Source of the DNA: Kalaharituber pfeilii
Taxonomy: Eukaryota; Ascomycota; Pezizomycetes; Pezizales; Pezizaceae
Direction of reading: 5' to 3'
Assembly: GCA_015179045.1 (NCBI GenBank)
Contig: WHUZ01000015.1
Location: 62,001 to 126,000, forward strand
DNA: 64,000 nt
The position numbers and the translations under genes were made by a program. Numbering within the stretch: the first letter of the stretch is position 1; every line of letters begins with the position of its first letter. Shown piece by piece: positions 43,611 to 55,568 of the stretch. The notes under the pieces are model-generated. The model was not told where the DNA came from, did not search any database, and was given only the letters and a program-made list of their open reading frames with translations.

Positions 43611-44090
43611 AGATCATGCAGAATGAGCTGAATTTGACAGGTTTGGTAGGCCCTATCCGACGGCACAAGAGCAGGCAGAATGAGCTGAACTTGACAGGTT
43701 TGGCAGGCCCTATTCGACGGCATGAGATGAGTCAGAATGAGTTGAATTTCACATGAATTGCAGGCCTGACCTGACGGTACGAGATGTTACAGAATGAGCT
43801 GAATTTGATAGACGTGGCAGCCCCGACGTGCCAGCATGAGATGAGGTGGAATGAGCTCAATTTGACAGGTATGGCAGATCCGACCCATTTGCACAACATA
43901 TGGGAGAATGAGCTGAAGAAGAATGAGCTGAATTTGACAGGTATGGCAGATCCGACCTGCCGGCGTGAGATGAGGTAGAAGGAGATGAATTTGACAGGTA
44001 TAGCAGGTACAGCCCAATGGCGTGAGATGAGGTGAAGTTGACACGTATGACTGGCCTGACCCGAGGCACTCAGTAGCCATTTTAGCAGCC
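43611..44090 (+). repeat. ~58-bp minisatellite array, part 3
   Basis: About eight units in the same orientation as 38500-39290, followed by a (CCATTTCGGCAG)-like run to 44180. Confidence 0.85.
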
Positions 44091-44186
44091 ATTTCGGCAG
44101 CCATTTCAAGAGTCATTTTGGTATTCATTTCCATAGCCATTTCATTATCCCTTTTAGTAGCCATTTTAGTAGCCATTTCGGTAGCC

Positions 44187-45050
44187 TGTAATAAACGGGT
44201 CCGGGTCTTTTTTTTTTTTTTTTTTTTTTTTATTATTTATTTATTTCATTACTCGCATGCCGCCTGTAAGGCTATGGCGAGGGTTTCTTTAAATACATTA
44301 TTGGTAAATGAAAAGAAAGTACAAAAGGAATAGAGTAGAAGCCGATCACTCTTTCCCCGCCCATTGCAACACCTTGACGACCTCCGCTACCTCCTTTGGC
44401 TGTCTCAGACCCTCCGCCCCGTTTGGCATTTTCCGCATCCATGGCTTGCAGTTGGTAGTTATGTGCGTGAGGTTCTCCGGAGCCCCTCCGCACCATCTGC
44501 ACTCGGGTGAGTCCGCCTTCCCTATCGCGTATCTCCGGTCGGCGGGTCGGGGTCGGGTCGGGGTCGGGATTCAGGGTCTCAGGGGGTCCAGGGTACGGGA
44601 TCTGGGTACGGGGCGGGCGGCGGACGTCGAGGCGAATTCACAGCAGAGGCAGAGGCAGAGTCGGAGCTATGTGATACGGAGAGGTAGATGTATTGAAAGC
44701 TAAATACACAACTTGGGTAGAATACAAGTTGTTGCATGGAAAGGCAAGAGAGAGCGGAGGGAGGGCCTCTTTGATAGAAAGCCTTCGGTGGCAAATCCAG
44801 GCAAACAAACAAACGAGCAAACAAACAATTGAAGTACATGGAAGACCAAGGAAATGACTGGAAGTACATAGAAGGCCAAGGAAATGACTGGGAGCAGGTA
44901 GAAGCATCAGGAATATCCGGGAATGAGCTCAGTGATTCCTGTCACTAGTAGATTCCAGCGTCTTCCAGCAGGTTCTAGGGCTTTCCGGCAGGTTCTAGGG
45001 ATCTGGGTTCTTCTAGCAGATTCTGGCAGATTCTCGGGTTCGGGTTAAGT
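44187..45050 (+). mobile_element. LTR family B, disrupted copy
   Basis: Begins TGTAATAAACGGGTCCGGGTC as at 16643, is split by a LINE at ~44207-44541, and continues G-rich. The 3' end is not certain. Confidence 0.5.
44207..44541 (-). mobile_element. LINE 3' end, tail-1
   Basis: Poly(T), hairpin, 3' UTR and ORF2 end (SPECRWCGGAPENLTHITTNC; VLQWAGKE stop). Probable TSD is a variant of GGGTCGGGGTC, hard to place in G-rich flank. Confidence 0.7.
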
Positions 45051-45109
45051 TGTTAAGTGATGACCGGGATGCTGGCGGCCATGTTGCTAATAAAAAAAAG
45101 AAAAAAAAT

Positions 45110-46156
45110 CACAGGTATGATAGCGACGGGGTAACAAGTGCCACCTTCTCTCCTGACGGCCAGCTGCTTGCCTCTGGCAGTTATGATTTCACTATACGGC
45201 TATGGTCAGTCCAGCAGCAAGAAGCTTTCTATACCTTTAAGGGCCATAGCGACAAGGTAACGAGTGTCGCCTTCTCTCCTAATGGCCAGCTGCTTGCCTC
45301 TGGCAGTCATGATCGCACTATACGGCTATGGTCAGTCCACCGGCAATCAGCTCTCTATACCTTTAAGGGCCATAGCAGCTTGGTAACAAGTGTCACCTTC
45401 TCTCCTGACGGCCAGCTGCTTGCCTCTGGCAGTTGTGATCACACTGTACAGCTATGGTCAGTTCAGCAGCAACAAGCTCTCTATACCTTTAAGGGCCATA
45501 GCAGCTATGTAACAAGTGTCACCTTCTCTCCTGACGGCCAGCTGCTTGCCTCTGGCAGTCATGATCGCACTATACGGCTATGGTCAGTCCAGCGGCAATC
45601 AGCTCTCTATACCTTTAAGGGCCATAGCAGCTTGGTAACAAGTGTCACCTTCTCTCCTGACGGCCAGCTGCTTGCCTCTGGCAGTTATGATCACACTGTA
45701 CAGCTATGGTCAGTTCAGCAGCAACAAGCTCTCTATACCTTTAAGGGCCATAGCAGCTTTGTAACAAGTGTCACCTTCTCTCCTGACGGCCAGCTGCTTG
45801 CCTCTGGCAGTCATGATTGCACTATACGGCTATGGTCAGTTCAGCGGCGTCAAACTATCTATACCTTCAAGGGCCATAGCAGCGTTGTAGCAAGTGTCGC
45901 TTTCTCTCCTGACGGCCAGCTGCTTGCCACTGGCAGCAGGAATACATTGTATGTATGGCAGGTGCAACAAAATGCGAGCTGCATGCTAGACGATCAAGCC
46001 AGCTTGGCTATCACCGGTTTATGGGCAACACCCCAAAACGGACTCGATCTCGTGAACATAAACATCCAGGATGTGACCGGGCTCGATCCGTTCAATGTTC
46101 GCCTGCTTAAGCAACATAAAGCATTTGGGGAGCCTGTACTTACTGAGAATATATGA
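45110..46156 (+). pseudogene. WD40-repeat NLR remnant, copy 2
   Basis: Seven WD40 blades of exactly 42 codons (126 bp), nearly identical in DNA (FSPDGQLLASGSHDRTIRLW, ALYTFKGHSSLVTSVTFSPD), then the C-terminal LYVWQVQQNASCMLDDQASL and a stop after GEPVLTENI. Such high-identity repeats are typical of fungal NLR ligand-sensing domains undergoing concerted evolution (family knowledge). There is no ATG before the blades; an A-rich run (45090-45108) after a diverged tail-1-like GGCGGCCATGTTGCTAAT abuts the first blade, so the N-terminal and NACHT parts are missing. It could still be expressed only by fusion to upstream sequence. Confidence 0.75.
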
Positions 46157-46952
46157 AGCTGATGGGTACAGTAAATAACAGTATGTAGCGTAGGTGCCTT
46201 CTGACACCGCCGAGCCTCACCTTTTCTCTTTGCTATTGGTCTTTTGTTTTGCTATTTGTCTATTATTTCCCTTTATCTCCTATAAAACTACCTCGGCGTA
46301 GAGGGCGGAATGCGAGTAATGATATTTTTTTCTCAAAAACAAAACAATTGCTACCCTCACCGCTACTCCGTGGTGATTTTTCTACACTGCCCTCTTAACG
46401 TCATGTTCACACATCTCCACAGCGGAGATCGAGATATTGTTTCCCCTATAATATGAGTTGTCACCCATTCTCGATATGCATTAAGCTAAGTAGTATGTCA
46501 TTAGCTATTTCTATGTTTATGGTTCTAGTAGCTCAGCTTATATCTAAGAAAGGGTAATACAGAGAGTCCATTATGTGACGAGTGATGTTTGCTTAAGATG
46601 TTCCGAGGTAAGAGAAGTAGCATTATTATCATGATATTACGGCAATGGATCGAAGTGGCATCAGGACCCCCATTGACCACTCAGCTCTCCCTCCCGTGGC
46701 ATTTCGGACGACCCTTCAGCGGACCCTTCAGCGGTACCGACGACAACCTCTTCAGCAGGTGGCCCTTCCAATTGCACTTCATAAACCAAGGGCAGCTTTC
46801 TTGTAGTTAATCGGTGGGTATATGGAGTTTCAGATGGAGCAGGTATATAATAAGGTCGGCGGAGGAAACCTTGCGCAGCTGGATGTGAATTCCAAAGTGA
46901 GAGATGCTTTTCCTCTTACAAAACAAGCAACGGGTGGGTGCATGGGGGTTGT

Positions 46953-46997
46953 TTTTTTTTTATCAATACTCGCATGCCGCCCTATGGGCTATGGCGA
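46953..46997 (-). mobile_element. 45-bp tail-1 insertion
   Basis: Perfect 13-bp TSDs GCATGGGGGTTGT (46940-46952, 46998-47010). Shortest insertion in the window. Confidence 0.9.
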
Positions 46998-47492
46998 GCA
47001 TGGGGGTTGTGGGAACATGGCGGCTCAGAGAATTTTCTTTTTATCCCTTGTTTATCATGTCGGGTTTTCTGTATTTCTACCGTACTATTGTTATTTCTTC
47101 GTTGAGCCATGGCAGACTTGTTTGTGTAAAACTTTAAAATCTGTAATGGCATTTACAAGTATCACAACTATCAAAGAGGCGAATCGGGCAGCAGTAACAT
47201 GAAGAGTTGATGGATCGTCTGCCTGAATGCTTCACCAATGTGAGAAATTGGTGAGCCTTCTGCTCGTCATCTTTCAGCAATGTGAAAATTGGTGGATCTT
47301 CTGAGTCATATTTCCATGGCTCCAGTCCATATTTTGGTTTCTTTAGGGCATTTTATTGTGCATTGATTCTGGTGGGTGCAGATCAAAAGCAGCAAGGCAC
47401 TATGGTACAATAAGGCACGATATGCAGAGCATAAGGGGGTGACACTCGCGTCGGTTTTTCTACACACGGTTTACTATATACGAGTGTTGTCT

Positions 47493-47557
47493 TTTTTTTT
47501 TTTTTTTTTTTTTTAAATGTCAGTACTCGCATGCCGCCCTAAGGGCTATGGCGAGGT
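47493..47557 (-). mobile_element. 65-bp tail-1 insertion
   Basis: Perfect TSDs AGTGTTGTCT (47483-47492, 47558-47567). Confidence 0.88.
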
Positions 47558-48943
47558 AGTGTTGTCTTTATACGGGCACTTTTTCGTAATGTGCCTGCTC
47601 ATACAATACTGTATATAGGTGATCTAGCTGTTATATGGGAGAGGGGGCGCTTGTTGTGACAATTTAGTTTCTCATGACCCCTCATGTCAATACAAGCATC
47701 TTCAGATATGGGAACGTACTGAAACAATACGAAAGGTACGCAATGTATCTATTTAGTTTGACATTATGCCTCAAATATAATACTGAGGGACCAGTGTGGT
47801 GGTAACCACGGTACCGATGGAAAGAATAGGGCCATACGCGGGCCGGAGCGGTACTCAGCGGTAGGGCCACACGATGACACATGCGTAGGATGAGGAAGAA
47901 AATTATGATTAAGCGAGATATGTATGAACAGGCTCAGTTGGAAGGTGAAGGTGGTCTATAAATTGTATGTAGATAGGACTGTGGAAGCAAGAAGCAAGAA
48001 GCAAGAAGCAAGAAAAGCAGGAACAGACATATACGGAGGTAGACAGACATGGACAGATATGGACACGCACAGACAGGACAATTGAAGACCCTTTCCTGGA
48101 CATTTGATCATTGAGGCCGCCCTTGAGGCTTCGTTCCGCCAGCTCTAGATACCGGTACCCGTGCGAAACAGTGGATGCTGTCTAGCCGTCATCACACCAG
48201 TTGAGTATGGGCGAGCGCTAAATAAGTGTTCTGCGGGGCGGAACGAGGGTAATTGTAACGGCAGTCGTGGTCTAGTGCCCGTGGATGACGGCGATCTACG
48301 GAGCGCAGGCAGGCAGGAGGCGGCAGGCGACGGTTCAGCAGTTCGCAGCGGTAAGGCGGTTCACAGCAGTACAGCAGTTCAGCGGGTCGGCACAGCAGGT
48401 AACCACTCTACTTAGTAGAAACTAAATACAAGAGGTTGCGTAAAGAGAAAAGGAACGGGGAACACACAGCCATGAACACCACTTATATACACTTTTGAGA
48501 CTGCAATACGCACTCAGGTCGCATTCTTTTTACCCGTATGTATTGTACCGACATCCCGAAATGCTTGTCAGAGGTCACCTTTTAGCGTGAAGCTATTTAC
48601 CCGGCTCGCTATACAATATCCCGTTACAGTAATGTGTGTTAAAAGTTTACGGGAAGTATCCAGATTTTCCCAACATCATCAGAATTATCGACAGTTTTTG
48701 GAATTCACTGAACGTATTCTTGAAATCACAGGCAGAACTCGAATATGTTGTACATTCAAGTTAACTACCAACTACCTCGGATTCACTTGGGAATTTTGAT
48801 TTTCTGAATTCTATCCATATATATTTACGCCAAGCTATGCATTTACTGTAAGTCAAGTACAGTCGTCTTACCGTATCACACAAATTGAAAATTCTCCACA
48901 GAAACTATCAAGATAAACCTAGAAAAGATTTTTGAGCTATCAA

Positions 48944-49005
48944 ATTTTTTTTTTTTTTTTTTTTAATATCATTACTCGCGTGCCGTCCCGATGGCTATGG
49001 CGAGG
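48944..49005 (-). mobile_element. 62-bp tail-1 insertion
   Basis: Perfect 11-bp TSDs TGAGCTATCAA (48933-48943, 49006-49016). Confidence 0.88.
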
Positions 49006-49326
49006 TGAGCTATCAATAGCTTGTAAAGAACTCTCAGAAATAATCTCTAATCCAAAAAAGGTAAAAGAAATAGGAAAATAAAATTATATATATCTACATC
49101 AATAGAAACTTCTATTAGAATACAGGTATTGTTTGAAGAATATTGAACTCTAAGGCCCTGTTTGGTTGACATTTCGTTGTTTCGCTAGAGCCGTTTCATG
49201 CGAAACTAAACTGTGGTGGAACTGTCCAACGGAGGTGAGTGTAGCCATTCGCGTATTACTGCAAACTGCATCACACTATCATATGTCAGGTATGCGAGAT
49301 ATGCAGTATTACACACATGCGATATA

Positions 49327-49436
49327 CTCGCTGGTTCGGAAAGTATTGGAACGCTGCATAAATTGTGTGGGCTATTCGCCTTTTGGAATAATGCAAATTT
49401 GTTATGCACCGTTCCAATACTTTCCGAACCAGCGAG
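49327..49436. mobile_element. Foldback MITE, 110 bp, family E
   Basis: Arms CTCGCTGGTTCGGAAAGTAT / inverse, TA on both sides (49325-49326, 49437-49438). Paralogue of 37162-37269. Confidence 0.82.
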
Positions 49437-50095
49437 TACAACAGCAAGTACAACAGCAATACTGTAATTGCATCACCATCATGTAGTACTATACGAGTCT
49501 CAAATCGGCGCAGAGGACTAGGCCTATAAACCTACTGCAACAAAACAGGCCTAAAACGTGCACTGAATTGTCGCCTGGGTACCAGTTCCGGAGGGGTACA
49601 GTGCGTGCCGGCACCTTGGCACCTACCGTACTCCACCTCCGAGTTTCCTGTTTTAGCAATCAATAACTCACACAATATATCTCTGATATGTGCGATGAAT
49701 TAAGTACGGGCTAAATTTACTGCGCCGAATCCAACTACGAAGGAAAAAGAGTGGAAATGGTACTGCCAGTGCTATATCGCACATTTGGTTAGTAAAACCT
49801 CGACATCTACAACATAGGCTGTTTTTTTTTATCAGTCTGAATTCTAATTTTTTACCAGGTTGAACTGCTTCAACCTCGTCAGCCTCCACCCCAACATTGA
49901 TAACTCGAATACCCACACAGATTCTGAATTGACTTCTATAGGTCCTGTTCTCTATGTCGTTGCTACTACGGCGCTGACAGAACAGATGCCAAGAGGTCAA
50001 TTAGCAACAATGCAAAACGACTGGGGGTCTTGGCAATGGCAGGCGCTGCGCTGATGACTGTGTAATGACTAACGGCAGGACGAGACTACCTCCTC

Positions 50096-50316
50096 CGCCT
50101 CCTTTGATAACCTAATCTCATACCAAGCCCTCTATGGTATAATCAAAACCAAGTCCGTTTCCATTTCCTCTCTACTCTAGGAATTCTACTTCTCGATATA
50201 TCCCGCCTCCTTGATAAGCTAATCTTATACCAAGCCCTCTACAGCATAATCAAAAAATCAAGCCCCTTTATCATATCCTCTCTGCTCTCTAGAAATTCTA
50301 CTTGTCGACAATATCC
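50096..50316 (+). repeat. ~110-bp tandem duplication upstream of the HNH gene
   Basis: Units 50096-50202 and 50203-50316 share CATACCAAGCCCTCTA (first unit), ATAATCAAAA and AATTCTACTT blocks. The second unit ends 14 bp before the start codon, so the duplication likely covers the promoter or 5' UTR. Confidence 0.8.
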
Positions 50317-50329
50317 GTTGGATCGCTCA

Positions 50330-51407
50330 ATGCCTTTAGATCGTTCTGAGGGTCGGAACGTTTTCCTATATTTGGCAAGTGAGCCAAATGAGGTGGTAGG
50401 CGGATTGACTCTCGACCCGCTATCCCTACATATTACTCTCAAGGACTTCTACGGATTCCTTCAAATACTCATCATTCCCCATATTCCTGTTGCCCTCGTT
50501 CCTTCTTTAACAACACCAGTGTTTGTTGTATTGATGCGTGACGTTGGGACCGTTGAACCTCTCCGAAATGACGAAAACTCCTTTCTCGAACCTGGGCACT
50601 ATCTCATTCGGCCTATACGTTCGGAAAGTAAGTTGGTCCGTTCCTATACTGGACGCTCTTCTTACCTTGAGATAGTATCGCTTCGTGTGAATAATGAGGC
50701 TCTTATGAGTCGAGTAATCTCTCATTCCATTACAGGACGGGACGAGGACTTTCGGCAGGTAATCCGAGCTCGGGATGGGGGCTGTGTCCTGAGTGGTCAG
50801 ATAAACCGATCTGCATACCGTGATTATTGGAAAGGATACGAGGCTGCTCATATCTGGCCACTCGAAAAAGGTGGAGAATGGCTTAGCCAAGGCGCTTTTA
50901 GATGGATCACAGATTTAGACGAGACGGACCCTGCGGGGCGAATGAATAGCCCGCAAAATGGCATGTTGATGAGGGCTGATATACATAAGTTGTTTGATGA
51001 TTATGTCATTGGAATCAATCCAGACGTGAGTGCCTAAGTTTAATGCACCTGTACTCTCATGATACCTTAAGGATCAAGGAGCGGAACACGTCAGTACTGA
51101 CTAGATGCGAAAGTGCAATTACAAAATTTTTGTCTTTGGTGAAGACATGAATAGCATTGCCGGGCGGCATCTCAGCGTCACTGCTCATGAAAATGGGAAC
51201 GAAGGTGTTCGTGATAATCTCCTCCGATGGCATCTACGTCAGTGTGTTTTCGCAAACATGAGACGATCCGGTGAGCCGTTGTGGGATTACGACTCTATAG
51301 ATCCTGGGGATGTCGTCGGCCGCCTCCTAGCTGAAGACAAAGGAGGCGAGAGACTAGGGAACGAAATTGCCTCGCGTCTGGCGTTGACTCACTTCCTCGA
51401 AATGTAG
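50330..51407 (+). CDS. HNH endonuclease-domain protein, two exons, 332 aa
   Basis: Exon 1 is 50330-51025, the intron 51026-51104 (79 nt, GTGAGT...CTAG, phase 0), exon 2 51105-51407. The start ATG gives MPLDRSEGRNVFLYLASEP; an acceptor nine bases later is equally in frame. The core matches the fungal HNH_2 pattern: RARDGGCVLSG, YEAAHIWPLEKG, MNSPQNGMLMRADIHKLFDD, and after the intron YKIFVFGEDMNSIAGRHLS and LLRWHLRQCVFANMRRSGEP. The AHIWP and NSPQNGM...DIH blocks carry the expected metal-binding and catalytic His/Asn residues. Such proteins are numerous in fungi and their biological targets are mostly unknown. The frame is intact; the promoter region is duplicated. Confidence 0.8.
51026..51104 (+). 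other. Spliceosomal intron, 79 nt
   Basis: Donor GTGAGT, acceptor GACTAG. Joins the two halves of the HNH_2 pattern (INPD to KCNYKIFVFG). Confidence 0.7.
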
Positions 51408-52164
51408 ACGGTACAAAATTGATCAGCAATTTCTTTCTTTCTTTCTCATTCATACACATCCTGACAAACGTTCTCTCCAATACTCCATTATCGACCCTTT
51501 CCGCTTGATTTCTGCTGCCGATTCTCTGCATTACTTTCCTGCTCTATTCCTGGCCCTTCCATCTCAGAACCTTTCGGTCCACCATTCCCTTTGTTTTAAT
51601 AACAGTATAATTCGGCTCACTGTGTTATATCCTTGCTCCCTTTCCTTCTGAGTTTCCATTCCAACTACCTCAGCCACGTAACTTTATAAAATTTATTTAG
51701 CAGCTCTCACCTATCTTTTGGGTGTTCCGGGGGCGGCCATTCGCCCTCGTCACCAAATCCGGTTCATTATGCACACGTCAAGATGTGTCTCCTGTCGTGA
51801 TGGCTACGATGGGTGATGCAAAAGACGGTTGATTCCATGTTTTATATCAATACTCGCATGCCGCCCTATGGGCAGTTGTCCGCATGCTGTTTCTCCCATG
51901 CCGCCGGATCAAGTGGCCTACTGCTTATTAATTCACTTTGTAATGACTTTTTCTTCTGGTGCTTTGATGAAACCAATACCTCTGCTATTGTGAGGCTTGT
52001 GGAGGATGTCTTCCGTTCGGAATTAAGCATGGGTAAGAGTTTCTTAGCTATAACCTCAACAAATTCTTATAGAGTAGCATGAAGTGCAGTTCTACGAGAG
52101 TGGCATGAGTGAGCTGACCTTTCAAATGCAAATACGTATCGGAACTATATGCATCCTCAGAGAG
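51408..52164. other. Stretch without gene; tail-1 scrap
   Basis: A hairpin fragment at 51843-51880 (ATCAATACTCGCATGCCGCC) lacks poly(T) and TSD. Confidence 0.45.
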
Positions 52165-52374
52165 TTTTTTCTGCCTGTAACATGAGAGAGCCATGGGCAT
52201 CACCTCGGTCTTCTGTTTGTGTGTGCTTTTGCTGCTTTTGCATGTGTTTGTCTGCACCTACATTACTAGCGAGAGCTGTGGGTCCCCACGGTGTGTTTTG
52301 GTGCCTTGTTTTATTTTCCTTATTTCCTATGTATTTATCTCGCCATAGCCTGAACGGCGGCATGTGAGGAAAGA

Positions 52375-52412
<38 letters not shown>
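52165..52412 (+). mobile_element. ~248-bp tail-1 3' end
   Basis: 3' UTR only, hairpin, A30 tail. Short TSD TCAGAGAG (52157-52164, 52413-52420). Confidence 0.7.
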
Positions 52413-52415
<3 letters not shown>

Positions 52416-52809
52416 GAGAGGTAGAACAAGGAAGAATGTAAATGATAATGCAGAACATCGAAGAAGGTCGGAGAAAGAGCAGGTGCTGAGTGATGGCAAG
52501 CAGACAAAGACGGAGGGCGAGTGCCTGTAGTGACTGCAGCGACGATTGATAATGGTGAACGACGATAGATTATCTGTGTACAGTGGGCTTACTTTCTGCT
52601 TCTTTATACTTAGCAAACAGTTTGTGTGGCCCTTGTTAGCGGTGCGGCAAGTCCGTCGTATCATAACATGTGTCAACCACACTGCCGCGCCTCCCACTAC
52701 AGCAAACAGCAACACCTGACCGCACATTCAACCGCAAATATATTCTTCATATAACTGAAAAATATACACATTTATTCTAAAAGTCAACTACTTGTCCTCC
52801 TCACTGCAG

Positions 52810-52841
52810 AGGCCAAAAATAATAGTCTGGACACGAGAACA
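52810..52841 (-). repeat. Terminal motif, subtype A
   Basis: Leftward TGTTCTCGTGTCCAGACTAT plus A/T run. Interior would be to the left. Confidence 0.45.
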
Positions 52842-55555
52842 CTCCACACTCATTTCCATCTGTCTCTGAACATATATATTATCCACGTTTGCTTCCAATG
52901 TCAACCTGGGTTAGAATTTTCATTATCTTATCGATCTCATTTTCCATCCCATCATCTTATCTCCAACATAAGTACACAGCTCTCGCCGTGTCCGCAGGAC
53001 ACGTGCGAGGAATCATATAAATTAAATACAAGACAAAAACAAATTGCGTAGTTGCCAGCTGTACCATGCAATAACTTTGGTCTTTAGATACAACATAGAT
53101 GATAGATCTGATACCACCAGCTCTGACCCATATTGACAATCTGCTTCTCGTAGTACTCTTGGTGCGGATCTAAACAATGAAGCAGTGCGCATACCTTAAG
53201 ATATTACGTATAATGAAATGAATTCATTCAAGTATTTACGCACCGGCAAGGCCATCAACGTCTGAAATATAAGTTCGATCTAACTCAATAATCAAGGGAG
53301 GAAAAAAGAAATACCACTACAGTTGGTAGTTAAACATGCATACCGTGGGGAGGAAGTAATAGATACGAGTATCTTGGCACATGTTAGGGGGACACGTGAC
53401 CGTGGCCTTAGAGACTACCGTTGATGGAAGGTTTGGCGCAAGCAGCCGGAAGGACATACCGAAAGGAGAGGCATCATGTGCATTGCTCTGGTCCCCTAGC
53501 GTCGTGCCCAGCCGCTATGGCTCCCCACCCCCACTCTCCACCAGAGAATTTGCTCCGGCAATACCGAACTCCACTATCCTTCCCTAATGTTCTGTGTCTT
53601 TACAGTGACAATAGCCAGCAACCGAGAGTTTAACCCATCCCATTCGGTCACTCCCTTGTTCCTCCCTCTGTCTTCCTAGCAGAGGACTCATTGTCGGGAG
53701 CGGCGGCTCACTCACTACCTCACTTCCTCATTTTTACCCCCCCCCCCCTCTCGCTTTTCTGTTTCCCCTCTTCCACCTCCGCCCCTGCGCTGCCGTCACA
53801 TATTCTAATGCATACTATACACAAACAAGTCATCTATGCTCAACGAATACAATCATATGCTACAAATTCAAAAATATTGATTTACAAAAAGCAAAAACGA
53901 ATAAAGAAAAAGAGTTATAGCAGGAGCGGTAGCTCACTCTCCCGCACCGAACCACCCATGTATGTACCCACAGCCCCCATGCACCCCACATAAGCTATTT
54001 GCATGTATTCGAACAGGGAACATTGTCTCTTGCTTCGGATGGAATTTACAGCTGGCTGTGCCTAACTTAGCTAGGCTCTCTTCCACAGACCATATTATAG
54101 ATCTGCCCTGTCTGGAGCCCTCGTACACACAAGTTTTTCGCTTATTTTAGAAGAGAAACAGTACCACTTGCTTTGGAATTCACTGCCCAACTCGTCAAAC
54201 GTCTTTCCGTTGACCATGTTATAGACCTTCCCCGTCTGCAACCCCTATGTACCCACAGTCCCGGACCCCATGTTGAAATAACGCATGTACGGTATGCATC
54301 ATGGCTTATTACATCCGATCATGCCATCTGCCTCTATCTACGATATGAATATGCGATCCGCCACTAACTGGTTATCACCTTGATATTGTTACCACTATGC
54401 TTATCATTATCTCCGCCACTCTGCTATTGTGGCTTTTATTGAGAACTTTGGACTGAGCCTGCTGTACCTTTTATATTCGCCAATTGAAGCTTGTGCTGAT
54501 GCAGATTTCGGATGCCTCATTCTTATTATTATACATGTATATAAACCGGAGTCTCCTGCGACTCTTTGATTGACAAGTTAATTGCGTGATATCTTGATTT
54601 TATCAATCCAAACATCTTACAACATAATTACTTTACAACAATCCACAACCGCCGTGTACTCGCAGCCCCCATGTACCCACCATTGGGAAAAGTGTATTAT
54701 ACCTGCCTGAAGAGGCAGAGGAAGAGACCTTTGTGGGTGATGCGGAGAGGCCAGAAACCGAGTTGTGAAAGGCGGAGTTGTGAAAGGCGGAGGTTGGGAC
54801 CTTCTCAGTCCCGTAATATGCTGTCGCCATCGCAGTGTCCTATCATAATCGTCACTACTGCGATATGTTGTCGCTATTCGACATGAGAAGGGTGGGAGAG
54901 AGGACAGGAGAGGGTGGAGGTGGGATGGGCGGTGGGAGATGCAATGGGAGAGGCTGGCAGAGAGGCAGCGGAGATGCAGTAGGACAGGCAACTGGAGAGG
55001 GGGTAGAGGTAGAAGTACAAGAAAGGAGGCGGTATAGAGAGGGAAATAGTGGTGCGGAGATTGGGGGGTATTGTCAGCTATGCAAGAAGCAGAGGTGGGA
55101 GAGGCGACAGCAGATACAAGAGGTGAGGGGAGAGGTTCCTATAGAGGCGGAGGTGCAAGTAGTAATGAGACAGGTGGTGATGCGAGAGGCGACTGGAGAT
55201 AGGTAGTGGAGAGGATGCAGATACAGTGGATATTCTGTAGGACAGGCGGTGGATCAAGCCGTCGGATGGGGAGAGGTTCAGGTGGGGTGGGGTTGTCGAC
55301 GTTTCGAACTGACCTATAACTTGGCAGAGTGATTTGCTGCCAAGACTACACTCTTCAGAGTGTTTCCTAAATGGGTAGTCTCCACATTGCACGCATAGGA
55401 AGTGCTGCGCCCCACCGCGGGGCCGTACACTTGCCCAGGAGTTGCGGACATGTGTTCCTCTTTTTCCCTGTATTTACCAAAATTCTAGTGGAGACTAAGG
55501 AAACATGTTATTTTGATTTTCGTTTTTTTTTTTTTTTTACTTTTTGAGTTCCTGA
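52842..55555. other. Gene-free stretch
   Basis: No credible frame. Noted: a peptide-level repeat in two frames (DHIIDLPCLEP near 54090, DHVIDLPRLQP near 54220), an LTR-like ACATGTATATAAACCGGA at 54532-54549, and a purine-rich tract 54880-55290. Confidence 0.4.
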
Positions 55556-55568
55556 GAAAATGGTGCGA

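Larger units (their letters stand above)
46157..50095. other. Gene-free stretch with small insertions
   Basis: No credible frame. The first 500 bp mirror 21670-22280, including an old tail-1 end at 46290-46335. An (AGCAAGA)n microsatellite lies at 47985-48017. Other content is annotated separately. Confidence 0.5.

Noticed and set aside
49149..49175. GGCCCTGTTTGGTTGACATT as a hAT terminus (similar words at 61046)
   Set aside because: No inverted partner or 8-bp TSD could be found.
51843..51880. Tail-1 hairpin fragment as a TSD-bounded insertion
   Set aside because: It lacks poly(T) and no duplication flanks it; kept only as a scrap.
53700..54370. Possible short proteins with DHxIDLPxLxP repeats
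   Set aside because: Frames are short and in different phases, without start context; likely decayed repeat sequence.
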